DNA of 58,579 bases from a virus. Position numbers and translations under genes: made by a program. The notes beneath the pieces were generated by a model. The model saw nothing but the letters and a program-made list of their open reading frames with translations, did not search any database and was not told the DNA's origin. How positions within the stretch are numbered: position 1 is the first letter of the stretch; each line of letters begins with the position of its first letter. This document shows, piece after piece, positions 41,377 through 50,221 of this stretch. The stretch spans positions 1 to 58,579 of the IMG/VR virus record IMGVR_UViG_3300020034_000014, one strand, 5' to 3'.

Positions 41377-42171
41377 TTACAGCGATGCGCCCGCGCGGTC
41401 AAGCGTCCCGAAAGGGTCAGCCGGATGGTTTTCTGCGTCCGACAGAATCGAAAACGACAAATTGAACGCTGCATAATCTTCACCAATCAGGCCCAAGGCA
41501 CCATCAGGCGCAATCGATGCACGCCAGATTTCCAGCTTGTCATGCGCGCCCTTCGCGTCGTTATTTGAATCGTCAGCAAGGAACAACAGTGAACACGTTT
41601 TCCCAGACTCGCGGGCGATGGCGATGTTTTGCACATTCACTTGCGCCGCGTCAAAATCAATCGTCAAGTTGTCATCGTCTACAATCGTTACCGCCAATGC
41701 GTTGTCAAGAATTTGCACAACACCGAACGCGGTATTTACTTTGTAGTCTACATCCGCTTGAAGAATCACCGAACCGACAGCAACGACAACGTTAGAAACG
41801 CTGCGCTTACCAAGTTTGTAATACCCGCCACGTTTCACATTGGCGATATTGACAGTCAGACCGGGCGCAGCCGCTTGGTTATCTGTCAGCTTCGTGCCCA
41901 ACAGGAACAGCGCGAGATTGTTTAGCGTTTGTTCATTGAGCGTTGCCGTCAACGTATAACTTGAACGCAATACGCGCCGGTCAATCAGTGCGCCGCTTTT
42001 TTCCGTTGAACTGAATAGCTCAGCAGTCGTGATATCCGAAGTTAAATCAATCTGGTTTGCGTTGCCAACGAAATCATACTTGCCGCTCGGCAACCCATCA
42101 GCCCCATATACATCAATCAGCAACGAACCTTTGCCGAGTTTTACATACTCACCGCGCGCCGGAAATGGCAT
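41377..42171 (-). CDS. Major tail tube protein
   Basis: Encodes 264 residues. A beta-rich protein beginning RGEYVKLGKGSLLIDVYG, with DLTSDITTAELFSSTEKSG and NVKRGGYYKLGKRSV, followed by a C-terminal DFNLS-type strand region. The pattern and the position directly before the chaperone and tape measure genes identify the tube subunit. There is no sheath gene, so the tail is non-contractile. Confidence 0.8.
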   Translation of the reverse strand: MPFPARGEYVKLGKGSLLIDVYGADGLPSGKYDFVGNANQIDLTSDITTAELFSSTEKSGALIDRRVLRSSYTLTATLNEQTLNNLALFLLGTKLTDNQAAAPGLTVNIANVKRGGYYKLGKRSVSNVVVAVGSVILQADVDYKVNTAFGVVQILDNALAVTIVDDDNLTIDFDAAQVNVQNIAIARESGKTCSLLFLADDSNNDAKGAHDKLEIWRASIAPDGALGLIGEDYAAFNLSFSILSDAENHPADPFGTLDRAGASL

Positions 42172-42183
42172 TTTAATTTGCTC

Positions 42184-43008
42184 CTATGTTGTGATAACAG
42201 ACTTCAAAAGCCCCCACGTTGACGGCTGTGCAAATTCTTCTATTTGCCACTGCCGCCACGCCAAAGCGTGCGCCCATTTCGTTCTATCAGGCTGCACCAG
42301 AATATCTGTAAAGTGATGCGCTGCCACGTCCCAAGCCATCGCGCCCGCATCCGTAGCGATCACTGAAACACCCGCTAACGCTGCATCAACGCCCGCATTA
42401 CTATTATACGTTACCGCTACGATTGCATGATTCAATGCGTTTTCCAGCGTGCCGCCTGCAATCTGCACATCTTTAGCGGTAGGCTTGAAATTCGCCGCTA
42501 TAGGATGCGGCCTGAATGTTACGGGATATCCGCGCGCCTGCATAGCTTCGCACGCGCTGTTAGCCCACTTTTTAAAATCAACGCCTCGCAATGATGTGTC
42601 TGTAGGCACCTGCCCCAAGACTAGCGCGTAGCTGCCGTCCTTTGGATCACGCCAAGGCTTTATCAGATCATTAAAATGGTTGCCCCAACGCAAGCCGCTA
42701 TCGTTGCATGCCGGGAACTTCGCGCGCCCGTTAAGCCCATTCCATCCGGCGCTATACCAGTGGAAACGGTCAGCGACATACCCGCGCTCTATGACTAAAG
42801 TGTTTATGCCTTTTTCATAGAACTGCCGACCAATGCGCCAGCCCCACACAACAACAGCGTTGAAATTTAGCTTCGTGTGTAGAACATCAAAACTCCGAAT
42901 GTGTTCTATCGTCGGCACATCACCACACACACGCATTGAATCCGCCAACAAGTTAGCAATACAAACTTGGTCATCGTAGGCGCGGTTCAACGCTATCAAT
43001 ATTTTCAT
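42184..43008 (-). CDS. Glycan cassette: GT-B-like protein, paralog of the next upstream gene
   Basis: Encodes 274 residues. The N-terminal half has VVVWGWRIGR and TLVIERGYVADRFHWYSAGWN; the C-terminal half has VTFRPHPIA and a NALNHAIVAVTYNSNAGVDAALAGVSVI segment. This last stretch (residues in brief: VTYNSNAGVDA-ALAGV) is how KpsC-type and other GT-B capsule enzymes bind donor and mark invariable Ser/Glu positions. It shares layout with the protein at 43005-43820, so the pair arose by duplication. It is the last cassette gene, 12 bp before the tail tube gene. Confidence 0.6.
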   Translation of the reverse strand: MKILIALNRAYDDQVCIANLLADSMRVCGDVPTIEHIRSFDVLHTKLNFNAVVVWGWRIGRQFYEKGINTLVIERGYVADRFHWYSAGWNGLNGRAKFPACNDSGLRWGNHFNDLIKPWRDPKDGSYALVLGQVPTDTSLRGVDFKKWANSACEAMQARGYPVTFRPHPIAANFKPTAKDVQIAGGTLENALNHAIVAVTYNSNAGVDAALAGVSVIATDAGAMAWDVAAHHFTDILVQPDRTKWAHALAWRQWQIEEFAQPSTWGLLKSVITT

Positions 43009-43820
43009 CGATTACCACCGTTGAATTCTTTCCAGCAAGAACCATTCATGATTTCCGCCATGCTCCATTGATTCGCGGCCAATTCACATGCCCACGCTAA
43101 ACGATTAAGTGGATAGTGTGGCGTTTCGATTTTCGCAAAATCCTGTTCACACATATGGTATGCGCTGCATTCAGTTTTAGGCCCATCACAAAACACGGGC
43201 ACACCCTCTAATAACGCTTCCGTTGCCGTGTTGCTTGCGTATGTCACCAATGCATGCGCGCCTTGCAATGCCTCTTGTATGGGACTGCTGCGCCGCTCGT
43301 GTGGGCTAGGTTTGGTGCGAACAATAATATCTCTGTCAGTGTTCGCGCGCAGCGTTTCAATTGTATTTTGTAACCATGTGCCAAGGTCAAGCCCGCGCCA
43401 TCGGCCATACGATGCACCGGGCGGGCACACCAATACAAAATTACCTTGTGTCCACGGTTTAATTTCGAGTTTCAAATCTTGCCATCGGCGCAAATGATAC
43501 CGCGTAATCTCTCTAGGCTCGCCGCTCACCGCATACGCGCCGCGCGTGACACGGTAGTAGCCGCTGAAATGTCCCGGCTTGAAGTAGCCGTTATCGACAT
43601 ATACCCAATTGCGCCCGCCCATGATTGCATCATCAAGAAACGAACGCAGCCCGTAAGCGTCACCATACACAACGATACCGCCAGGCGACAAACCTACCGC
43701 ACTTTGATTGATGATGCGATACGGTAACGCGCTACCCATTGCGAAGCGCCGCCCGACACGATCAGAATTGCGGTTTCGCACACCGTAGACAGTATAGCGA
43801 GCGCCGTTAGAAACGTTCAT
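43005..43820 (-). CDS. Glycan cassette: GT-B-like capsule-type transferase
   Basis: Encodes 271 residues from the ATG at 43820 (ATGA overlap with the gene before it). A NWVYVDNGYFKPG segment, FVLVCPPGASYGRW, RTKPSPH, and HALVTYASNTATEALLEGV follow the KpsC/CMP-Kdo transferase-like pattern. Function is probably sugar transfer; donor and acceptor are unknown. It is coupled to its paralog downstream by ATGA. Confidence 0.6.
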   Translation of the reverse strand: MNVSNGARYTVYGVRNRNSDRVGRRFAMGSALPYRIINQSAVGLSPGGIVVYGDAYGLRSFLDDAIMGGRNWVYVDNGYFKPGHFSGYYRVTRGAYAVSGEPREITRYHLRRWQDLKLEIKPWTQGNFVLVCPPGASYGRWRGLDLGTWLQNTIETLRANTDRDIIVRTKPSPHERRSSPIQEALQGAHALVTYASNTATEALLEGVPVFCDGPKTECSAYHMCEQDFAKIETPHYPLNRLAWACELAANQWSMAEIMNGSCWKEFNGGNR

Positions 43821-44527
43821 GGTGCATGCACCTGTTGATACCATTCCTGAATGTAAGGCATCATATCCGGCGTACCATTTGTAAAATGAATTGCTTTAGG
43901 AATAATGTTAGGGTCACTTACACCGTAAAGCCAATTCCATTCTAGCGGCAACGCGCCTATCAATTCGTCATCACCTAACCATTTGAATTGATGCAGCCAT
44001 AGGCCCGGCATCGTGTTTAACTTTTCAATCGTTAGCAACGCATTCGCAGAATGGCGCAAGTTGAACAGCATCAAACTAGACCAAAGTTTTTTATCATAGT
44101 CTGTTTGCAAATATCCGCGCATTTTTATATCTGACGCACGTTTATAACTTTTATGTTTAACACACATCACTGCATAGCGATCATCGGCCAACTTAAACAA
44201 TTCGCCAACATTCGCGCGGAACATGAAATCCCCATCGCAGAATAAAGCCCAATCTATATTTTCCGGCGCTATGTGCGGAACGAAAAAACGTGATAGCGCA
44301 AATTGTGTTGCCATCGGTGCGTTACTAATCACATCATACATTTGCCCATTAGCGTTTTGCTTCATTGGCCTACGATACATTCCAGAATTTATCAATGGCG
44401 CAAGGTCTAAATAGGCTACGTCATATCTTCGCGGGCGTGCCATCGTTCGCAACAATGAATAGTGGCACACATCCGCGCTCACTGTTTCCCGCGAATCGCG
44501 CCCTACAAAAATTGTGCCTATCGTCAT
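43817..44527 (-). CDS. Glycan cassette: GT-A glycosyltransferase-like protein
   Basis: Encodes 236 residues from the ATG at 44527, which overlaps the FkbM stop as TGATG; the longer frame from 44626 would overlap by 100 bp. It opens TIGTIFVGRDSRE, and WALFCDGDFMFR near residue 100 is a D-x-D metal site. A later WLGDDELIGAL and HFTNG resemble GT8/GT-A enzymes. Acts in the same coupled unit as the other cassette genes. Confidence 0.65.
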   Translation of the reverse strand: MTIGTIFVGRDSRETVSADVCHYSLLRTMARPRRYDVAYLDLAPLINSGMYRRPMKQNANGQMYDVISNAPMATQFALSRFFVPHIAPENIDWALFCDGDFMFRANVGELFKLADDRYAVMCVKHKSYKRASDIKMRGYLQTDYDKKLWSSLMLFNLRHSANALLTIEKLNTMPGLWLHQFKWLGDDELIGALPLEWNWLYGVSDPNIIPKAIHFTNGTPDMMPYIQEWYQQVHAP

Positions 44528-45180
44528 CAATCCCAACTCAAAATAAAATCGCCCGATATTATGTCGCGCAATTTCGCGCCATGATCTTGCAACCGTATTA
44601 CTGCTTGTGTTTCCTCTAAGCCCCACTTTTGCGCGCGGCCCGGTTTCTGTTCAACGATGATGCACGGCTTGTCTCGCAGTATGGTTTTCTCACCGCCTTG
44701 CAAAGCAAATAGCTCGTAACCTTCGCAATCCAATTTGACGAAATCGACCATTTGCAAATTGAAACCGTCAAGCGTTTTTAGTGGCGTATCCCCGCCTTGC
44801 GCCTGATTTACCCAAGTATCACCGCTACTGTGTGGGCTTGTGTGCATCGTCACCATTGAATCCTCAAACCCTAACGCGCAGTGATGTAGCTGCACGCCTG
44901 AATATTTAGGGTCAAGATTTTTCACGAAGCACTGACGATGCGCTTCCATCGGCTCGAAAGCGTGAAGCATTTTAAACTTCTTCACTAGATGCATTGACCA
45001 TAGACCGCAGTGCGCGCCAACATCTACCGCCGTGCGGAATTGTTTGACATGCTTCAATGCTGCCTCTAGTTTATGGTATTGGTATGTTGGTTTGCCATCA
45101 ACAACCTTATTAATTTTTTCCATCCATTCCACTAGATGCGTTTCACCATCCGGCAAAAATAGACCTTTGTAATTCAGCAT
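44527..45180 (-). CDS. Glycan cassette: FkbM-type methyltransferase
   Basis: Encodes 217 residues. SAM-binding motif AVDVGAHCGLWSMHL (residues about 50-64), HAFEPMEAHRQCF, LKTLDGF, and the FkbM signature VDFVKLDCEGYELFALQGG near residues 145-163 (DCEG). FkbM enzymes O-methylate sugars and are common in surface glycan clusters. It likely caps or decorates the glycan made by the neighbouring transferases. It overlaps the GT9-like gene by seven bases. Confidence 0.8.
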   Translation of the reverse strand: MLNYKGLFLPDGETHLVEWMEKINKVVDGKPTYQYHKLEAALKHVKQFRTAVDVGAHCGLWSMHLVKKFKMLHAFEPMEAHRQCFVKNLDPKYSGVQLHHCALGFEDSMVTMHTSPHSSGDTWVNQAQGGDTPLKTLDGFNLQMVDFVKLDCEGYELFALQGGEKTILRDKPCIIVEQKPGRAQKWGLEETQAVIRLQDHGAKLRDIISGDFILSWD

Positions 45181-45983
45181 AATTTTGTTCCCAATAATTT
45201 GAATGAATCAAGCACCTGTTTTACTGAAATCTTTTCCATTTCCGCCCTACAGTGCGCGCATGGAAACCGACTCCCGCAAGTATCTTCTGTGCCTAAATTA
45301 ATATGCCCTTCGTATCCGGTCATCGATGGCGCAGTAAAGCCGCCGAAGATAACCACGCTTGGTTTGCAAAATGCAGCCGCCGTATGGTGTAACCCGCCTT
45401 CTGGCAATACGCATGCGGTAGCCCGTGCGATCACAGCGGATGCATGACGCATTGTCGGCGTGCATACCCAATGCGTGCCCGGTAGATTCTTTCCGCCTTC
45501 CGGCCCTAGTTGCACAACAGTAATTTTTGCCGCGCGAAATTCATCGACCAACGCTTGCCATTTTTTAATACCCCATTGCTTATTTATAGTTGCCTTCGCT
45601 TTGCTACCTGTTGCCTTGTTGTGAGATTCAATCACAACGAACGGCTCAAGGCCGCGCGTTGCATTGCGCCCAAAAATAATTTCTTTATCACTTAACGTAA
45701 TGATGCCCCGCTTTGCACGGTAGGCGCGATTGTGTAGCATGTGTGTATCGTTATAGCCCAACAGATACCCGCGCGCATGGCCTGAATTAATAATATCGGT
45801 GCAATCACGGCCATCAACCAATTTAATATTTTGATCGATGAATTCCAAATTTTCCCAAGCTAAATGCAGCGGGCGAACGAAGCGCCGATAATCAAGTATC
45901 CGCACCTTGCGCCCCGTCGCCTTGTATGCCGCGTAAGCTTCACCACTGGCAAGCACTTCGTCACCCCAGCCCACAATTTTCAC
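45174..45983 (-). CDS. Glycan cassette: GT9/heptosyltransferase-like protein
   Basis: Encodes 269 residues. The C-terminal half carries ITVVQLGPEGGKNLPGTHW and ATACVLPEGGLHHTAAAF-C-KPSVVIFGG, which is the donor-binding pattern of the heptosyltransferase/ADP-heptose type (GT9, GT-B fold). The N-terminal half is a degenerate acceptor domain. Four cysteines near the C-terminus (CGSRFPCAHCRAEM) may bind metal. Coupled to the upstream gene by a four-base overlap. Confidence 0.65.
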   Translation of the reverse strand: MKIVGWGDEVLASGEAYAAYKATGRKVRILDYRRFVRPLHLAWENLEFIDQNIKLVDGRDCTDIINSGHARGYLLGYNDTHMLHNRAYRAKRGIITLSDKEIIFGRNATRGLEPFVVIESHNKATGSKAKATINKQWGIKKWQALVDEFRAAKITVVQLGPEGGKNLPGTHWVCTPTMRHASAVIARATACVLPEGGLHHTAAAFCKPSVVIFGGFTAPSMTGYEGHINLGTEDTCGSRFPCAHCRAEMEKISVKQVLDSFKLLGTKLC

Positions 45984-46546
45984 CTTTCGTATTTATGGAA
46001 CGTGCCTTCTAACGGCCCGCCGATAATTTTTATATTGGCATCAGGCACCTTGCGCGCGAACGATTTCCAGCGGTTAATATGATGCGAAATATGCTGCACT
46101 GTGCCGCTACTTTTTGCGTCCGGCGTGTGAAAATATACACCGTCGCCAGTATAACAATCGATACCGATAATAATTACAGGATTACATCCCATCTTGTAAG
46201 CACAGTGCGCTGCTACAATTGCGCCATTGTGTTCCACGGGTTGCCGTGCTAACAAAAAATCACCATCGGCAACGGCGTGCGGAGAGAGTATAGGCACGCA
46301 AAATTTTGTTAGCTTCGCGGTTTTTCCGCCACCTATCGGTAACGGCTTATCTAGGATGCGATCAATCGCTACGATGTAATCACATTTACATTTATCCATA
46401 ATGCAACCGTGCTGATTTACACTTATACGCACAGCAACTTTAGGACATTTTAAATATTGTAAAGGCGCGGAAGGCCCGCCGCCTATAATTATCGCAGGGT
46501 AGTTTTCATATATGCCATACAGATTTTCAAACGGCGCAGCACTCAC
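45980..46546 (-). CDS. Glycan cassette: MptE/DUF115-like protein
   Basis: Encodes 188 residues. PAIIIGGGPSAPLQYL at the start (glycine loop), VRISVNQHG, DYIVAIDR, and GCNPVIIIGIDCY later fit the DUF115/MptE-like fold, which in surface glycan clusters resembles sialyltransferase-like nucleotide-sugar enzymes. It is the first cassette gene and overlaps the stop of the tail terminator-like gene by four bases, so the cassette is translationally coupled to a neck gene. Confidence 0.6.
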   Translation of the reverse strand: MSAAPFENLYGIYENYPAIIIGGGPSAPLQYLKCPKVAVRISVNQHGCIMDKCKCDYIVAIDRILDKPLPIGGGKTAKLTKFCVPILSPHAVADGDFLLARQPVEHNGAIVAAHCAYKMGCNPVIIIGIDCYTGDGVYFHTPDAKSSGTVQHISHHINRWKSFARKVPDANIKIIGGPLEGTFHKYER

Positions 46547-46983
46547 GATTCAGTATCTAAATTATCGCGTTTAGTTTGGTAGTCAACATTGAACACAATT
46601 GAACCAGCGATATAGATACGATCCATAATGCCACTTTCCCACTTAGATTCTAGCTCAGTCATTTGCATAATTTTTGCGCTGTGCAAATCACCAAGGCGCG
46701 CGATGGCATGAGAAATTAGCGGTTCTATACTGTCATCCATTTGGTCCGGCGTATCGCAAGCGTTAATGCATTGCACCGCGACGCGCAGCGATCGCCGTGC
46801 TACAGGCCCGCGCGAATTGCCCGGTATGGCTACGTCTTCATTGACAAAGAACACCGCTATAGCCGCTTCCCGGATCACGTTACCCGGAATCCAACGGCGT
46901 TTAGTAGCGGGCGGAATGTCTACCGGCAAATCAATATTAAGCGCCGTAATTATTTCATCGCGAATATCAAGGCGTCGTGACAT
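46543..46983 (-). CDS. Tail terminator-like / neck protein
   Basis: Encodes 146 residues. An alpha/beta protein with GNVIREAAIAVFFVNEDV, then GNSRGPVARRSLRVAVQC, and later strand-rich repeats, as seen in lambda gpU-like tail terminators of this phage type. It lies between the FII-like joiner and the cassette, so it is the last head-tail joining gene before the insertion. Start overlaps the joiner by 17 bases. Confidence 0.6.
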   Translation of the reverse strand: MSRRLDIRDEIITALNIDLPVDIPPATKRRWIPGNVIREAAIAVFFVNEDVAIPGNSRGPVARRSLRVAVQCINACDTPDQMDDSIEPLISHAIARLGDLHSAKIMQMTELESKWESGIMDRIYIAGSIVFNVDYQTKRDNLDTES

Positions 46984-47290
46984 TTTTAGTTGCCAAGTCT
47001 ACGGTAACTTTTGTGGTTTCGTCGCCATGCTCAGGAAAACAGCGCCGAAAAATATATGCGGTATTGCCTATGGTCACTTCGTCGCCTTCAACCAACGTAT
47101 TCACATCGTTAAATTGGCAATCGAAAGACAGATCAAACGAAGCAATAGAACCATCTTGTAATTCAACAACACGGTAGCGCTTGAAAAATATCCCTTTTAC
47201 TTCATTGCTGCCAAATACCATAGTCTCACCGATTGCACCGAAAATAATTCTATCTCCGGTATTGCGCATCCAATCGGCGAGACTCGGCAT
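46967..47290 (-). CDS. Head-tail joining protein (lambda FII-like)
   Basis: Encodes 107 residues. The order IFGAIGETMVFG-S, KGIFFKRY, a Cys-containing strand, GDEVTIGNTAYIF and a terminal beta segment follow the lambda gpFII-type joiner. It lies right after the major capsid gene, as expected. Confidence 0.65.
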   Translation of the reverse strand: MPSLADWMRNTGDRIIFGAIGETMVFGSNEVKGIFFKRYRVVELQDGSIASFDLSFDCQFNDVNTLVEGDEVTIGNTAYIFRRCFPEHGDETTKVTVDLATKNVTTP

Positions 47291-47303
47291 CTTTCAATCA
47301 CGC

Positions 47304-48317
47304 TTAGCTGTGCGCCAGACCTTGACGCAGAACGCTAGGACGTGTGCAATAAAACAGCGGATTGCTTTGAGCGTAAACGTCAACCCAACGCTCAGCGGGA
47401 TCAGGCACGATCTTAGAGTAAATCGGAATGCCTACCGTGTTCACCGTATCGATAAAATTAGCAGGCCCAAAAACAGCGCGGAACAATCCCGGCACGCCTA
47501 GCGGAAAAAAGCGTGCTTCCGAATCAGCGATGAAATCGACACTGCCAACCTTGCCCCGGTATTCTTCAAACAAAATCCCCGCATAGCCGAAAGTGCGACG
47601 CGCAAAAGTATCGCGCAACATTTCGCCTTCGCGCCATCGCTCATACGCTACGCGCGTTTCCGGCTCGGCTACGAGCATATCCATGAACTCCGAACCTACC
47701 AGCGCGCCGACACCACGCGACGGCGTAGCGCCTAGCAAATCCTCTTGCCGCCGTTGAATCTGGTGTATAGCCGTCCGGATGCTGCCTAGTGGCGGAGTAG
47801 AACCAAAATCAAAGTTTACCGGCGCATCTTCGGTAACTCCGAATTCGTCAAACAGATCATATAAAACTGTCGTGCCGTCCGCATCCATCACCCGGCCCTT
47901 AACAGCGCCAACGCGCATATGCTCGAAAGTAGCTTCCAAGCCTTGCACCATCGTTGCTTGTTTCTCGGCAACCTTGCCTTGAATGGTTTCAAGTTCCGAC
48001 TCAGTGCCAAACGCGCGGATGCCTTGAATTTCGTCAGCCATCAAACGATCTTCTACCGGCAAGTGAACAACATTCAACGGATGCACCTTACGGCCTTCTT
48101 TCAAATTCTGCGCCGCAGGCCCGCCGCGTGGTGCGGTCGGAACCAGATACAACACACCGCCCTTTTCTTCAATCTGTGCGGTCAGTGTGTTAATGCCCGA
48201 CTCCTCAAAAAGCCCCATAGCGCCAAGGCGTCCCGGCACAAATGGAATCTTATTGATTTTGTCGGTTAGTGTCGTGAGCGAAAATGCATCCGCCCGGAAC
48301 ATATCTAACATGGACAT
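47304..48317 (-). CDS. Major capsid protein (capsid E family)
   Basis: Encodes 337 residues. N-terminal MFRADAFSLTTLTDKINKIPF and LGAMGLFEESGINT, the central VAEKQATMVQGLEATFEHMR, KGRVMDADGTTVLYDLFDEFG, and the terminal TVGIPIYSKIVPDPAERW region are characteristic of the lambda gpE-type (PF03864) capsid. A decoration gene lies immediately before it in transcription. Confidence 0.92.
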   Translation of the reverse strand: MSMLDMFRADAFSLTTLTDKINKIPFVPGRLGAMGLFEESGINTLTAQIEEKGGVLYLVPTAPRGGPAAQNLKEGRKVHPLNVVHLPVEDRLMADEIQGIRAFGTESELETIQGKVAEKQATMVQGLEATFEHMRVGAVKGRVMDADGTTVLYDLFDEFGVTEDAPVNFDFGSTPPLGSIRTAIHQIQRRQEDLLGATPSRGVGALVGSEFMDMLVAEPETRVAYERWREGEMLRDTFARRTFGYAGILFEEYRGKVGSVDFIADSEARFFPLGVPGLFRAVFGPANFIDTVNTVGIPIYSKIVPDPAERWVDVYAQSNPLFYCTRPSVLRQGLAHS

Positions 48318-48368
48318 TTTAAATTTCTCCTAATTTTTAGTAGTGCGTTTTTCTTTGCTGCCGTTCGC

Positions 48369-48746
48369 TTACGTGTTTTGTGTTTCTTTGGTAGTCGGCC
48401 CGTAGCGCGTGATGATGCCTTGCGCCAACAGATCAACAATAGCGCTATCGCGCGCCGCGTCGTTTTGTGAATCCAGAAATACCAAGTCTTCGCGCCGGAT
48501 TTCGGCATCACGGCGAATCACTGCGCCGCGAACAACACCGTCCGTTGCATCAACTTCGGAACACAAAACGCCTACCGCCGTGCCACCAACGAACGGCGTA
48601 TAGTTCGCGCCCGACAACTCAAGCACGGTTCCCGCTTTGATCACAGCCGCGCCGGTAATATTTGCGTTTTCACGCGAGCGCGAATGATTTGCTTCGCTAA
48701 CAATAAAGCCTTCATTGTGCGGAAGCACTTCGGTTTTCGTAACCAT
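48369..48746 (-). CDS. Head decoration protein (lambda gpD-like)
   Basis: Encodes 125 residues. FIVSEANHSRSRENANI, ITGAAVIKAGTVL-x-L, GVLCSEVDA and the RRDAEIRREDLVF segment fit the gpD decoration family, which binds three-fold axes and stabilises the capsid. It lies between the protease and the capsid genes, as in lambda. Confidence 0.85.
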   Translation of the reverse strand: MVTKTEVLPHNEGFIVSEANHSRSRENANITGAAVIKAGTVLELSGANYTPFVGGTAVGVLCSEVDATDGVVRGAVIRRDAEIRREDLVFLDSQNDAARDSAIVDLLAQGIITRYGPTTKETQNT

Positions 48747-48786
48747 AGTTTTTTGCTCCTAATTTTTTAATGCGTTGAAATTTTGG

Positions 48787-49248
48787 TTATGCGGCCTTTT
48801 GTGCGCCGCCTTTGAAAAAGCTTGCACGCGTCTTGTAAATGTCGCTAGTCGTTGCAGTCGCCGCGATTTTCTCGCCGTCATCATTTGCGCCCGCATTCGG
48901 GATACGTGGTTGAAAGTTTTGCATCGCCTTATCCAGCTTGTTACCGTTCGCTTTTGTCGGCGCGATAGCAAGCAATTTTTTCGCTTCGTCAACGCTCATA
49001 TCAGTTGAGTAGGCTAGATGCTTTGCCATATCTTCGCGGCCCTTTGCCTCCTCGCAATCGATGATGCCGGATATGCGCGCCCGCTCAAGTTGTGCGGGCG
49101 AAGCGTTTGCCGCGCGTGCATCGGCTTCCGCCTTTGCTTTTGCATCAGCTTCCGCTTTGATTTTGGCGTCCGCTTCCGCTTTTACTTTCGCTTCGGCTTC
49201 GGCTTTGTCCATTTCGATTTTTGCTTGTGCCTCTTTTTGCGTATTCAT
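48787..49248 (-). CDS. Nested scaffold protein from internal start (Nu3-like)
   Basis: An in-frame ATG at 49248, inside the protease gene, has AAGGAA six bases upstream, a better ribosome site than most in the window. Translation from it gives about 153 residues, starting MNTQKEAQAKIEMDKAEAEA, covering the Ala/Lys/Glu-rich helical part and C-terminus without the protease domain. This matches lambda Nu3, nested in gpC, which acts as the head scaffold. The repeated KAEADAK units suit a coiled-coil scaffold. Confidence 0.7.
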   Translation of the reverse strand: MNTQKEAQAKIEMDKAEAEAKVKAEADAKIKAEADAKAKAEADARAANASPAQLERARISGIIDCEEAKGREDMAKHLAYSTDMSVDEAKKLLAIAPTKANGNKLDKAMQNFQPRIPNAGANDDGEKIAATATTSDIYKTRASFFKGGAQKAA

Positions 49249-50208
49249 TTCAATTTCCTTTTGTGAGTAAGTGAGTCTAATCGGCCCGGTCAAGCCCTGT
49301 TGCCGTATCAGTGCGTTACCTAATTCATTTGCGAATGAATTAACGCGATGCGCTAATCCAGATTCAACCGCCTTAAAGCCGGTAAACATCCCCGCCTTTG
49401 TGCCGCGCAACTTGTCAACACTCAGCCCGGTATTGCGCGAGACAGTATCAACAAAAAGTTTATAGATGGCGTCAATTTCCTCTTGCCATTCCTCTTTAAC
49501 ATTTTGCGATAGCGGTAAAAATGGATTGCCATCAATCTTTTTATCACCGGCATAGACATAAGTAATTGCAATGCCTTTTTTCTCTACTGCGCGCGAATAG
49601 TCATAATGCGCCGCCACAACGCCAATACTACCGACCGTGCCCGTGCGCGGAACAACAATTTCATCGGTTGCGCTCGCGAGTAGGTAGCCCGCCGATGCTG
49701 CAATTTCCGATACAGCCGCAGTGATTTTCTTCCCTTTGCCGCGTAGCTCATGAATTCTGTCCACCGCATCAAAGACGCCCGCGACTTCACCGCCGCGCGT
49801 ATCAAACTCCATGACAATTTCACCAACACGCGAGTCATGCATAGCCGCTGATAACATTTGTTCAATATTTGAATACGACACTAGCCCGCTCATGGCATCC
49901 ATATAATCCGCGCGCTGCACAAGTGAACCAATGACCGGCACAACCGCAACACCGTGGCCGACATAGTGCCCTTCCTGCCTCGGTTCAAATTCAGCACCGC
50001 CCATTGTTAGGATGCCATCCAAATGCGAAACTTCCGGCACACTCTCGCGTGCGTCGCCATCATCCATAAGCGACGGCTTAAACTCCACGATGCCAAGACG
50101 CGGCCCAATGACTTCCAAGATTTCGATTAGCTTGCGCTCTTGGATCATCAGCGGTTTATTAAAAACGCGCTGAATCAAATTTGCATAGCGGCCTGAATTT
50201 TTAGTCAT
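48787..50208 (-). CDS. S49 family head maturation protease with C-terminal scaffold
   Basis: Encodes 473 residues from the ATG at 50208 (the frame extends to 50253, but the later start has the ribosome site AAAGGT). Residues about 85-300 are an SppA/S49 domain: GEIVMEFDTRGGEVAG, VSEIAASAGYLLAS with the nucleophile Ser near residue 172, TGTVGSIGVV, and AGDKKIDGNPF with candidate catalytic Lys near 223. Residues from about 320 are a repetitive Ala/Lys/Asp scaffold. It matches lambda gpC and should cleave scaffold and portal during head maturation. Confidence 0.9.
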   Translation of the reverse strand: MTKNSGRYANLIQRVFNKPLMIQERKLIEILEVIGPRLGIVEFKPSLMDDGDARESVPEVSHLDGILTMGGAEFEPRQEGHYVGHGVAVVPVIGSLVQRADYMDAMSGLVSYSNIEQMLSAAMHDSRVGEIVMEFDTRGGEVAGVFDAVDRIHELRGKGKKITAAVSEIAASAGYLLASATDEIVVPRTGTVGSIGVVAAHYDYSRAVEKKGIAITYVYAGDKKIDGNPFLPLSQNVKEEWQEEIDAIYKLFVDTVSRNTGLSVDKLRGTKAGMFTGFKAVESGLAHRVNSFANELGNALIRQQGLTGPIRLTYSQKEIEMNTQKEAQAKIEMDKAEAEAKVKAEADAKIKAEADAKAKAEADARAANASPAQLERARISGIIDCEEAKGREDMAKHLAYSTDMSVDEAKKLLAIAPTKANGNKLDKAMQNFQPRIPNAGANDDGEKIAATATTSDIYKTRASFFKGGAQKAA

Positions 50209-50221
50209 GGTGTTTTTACCT

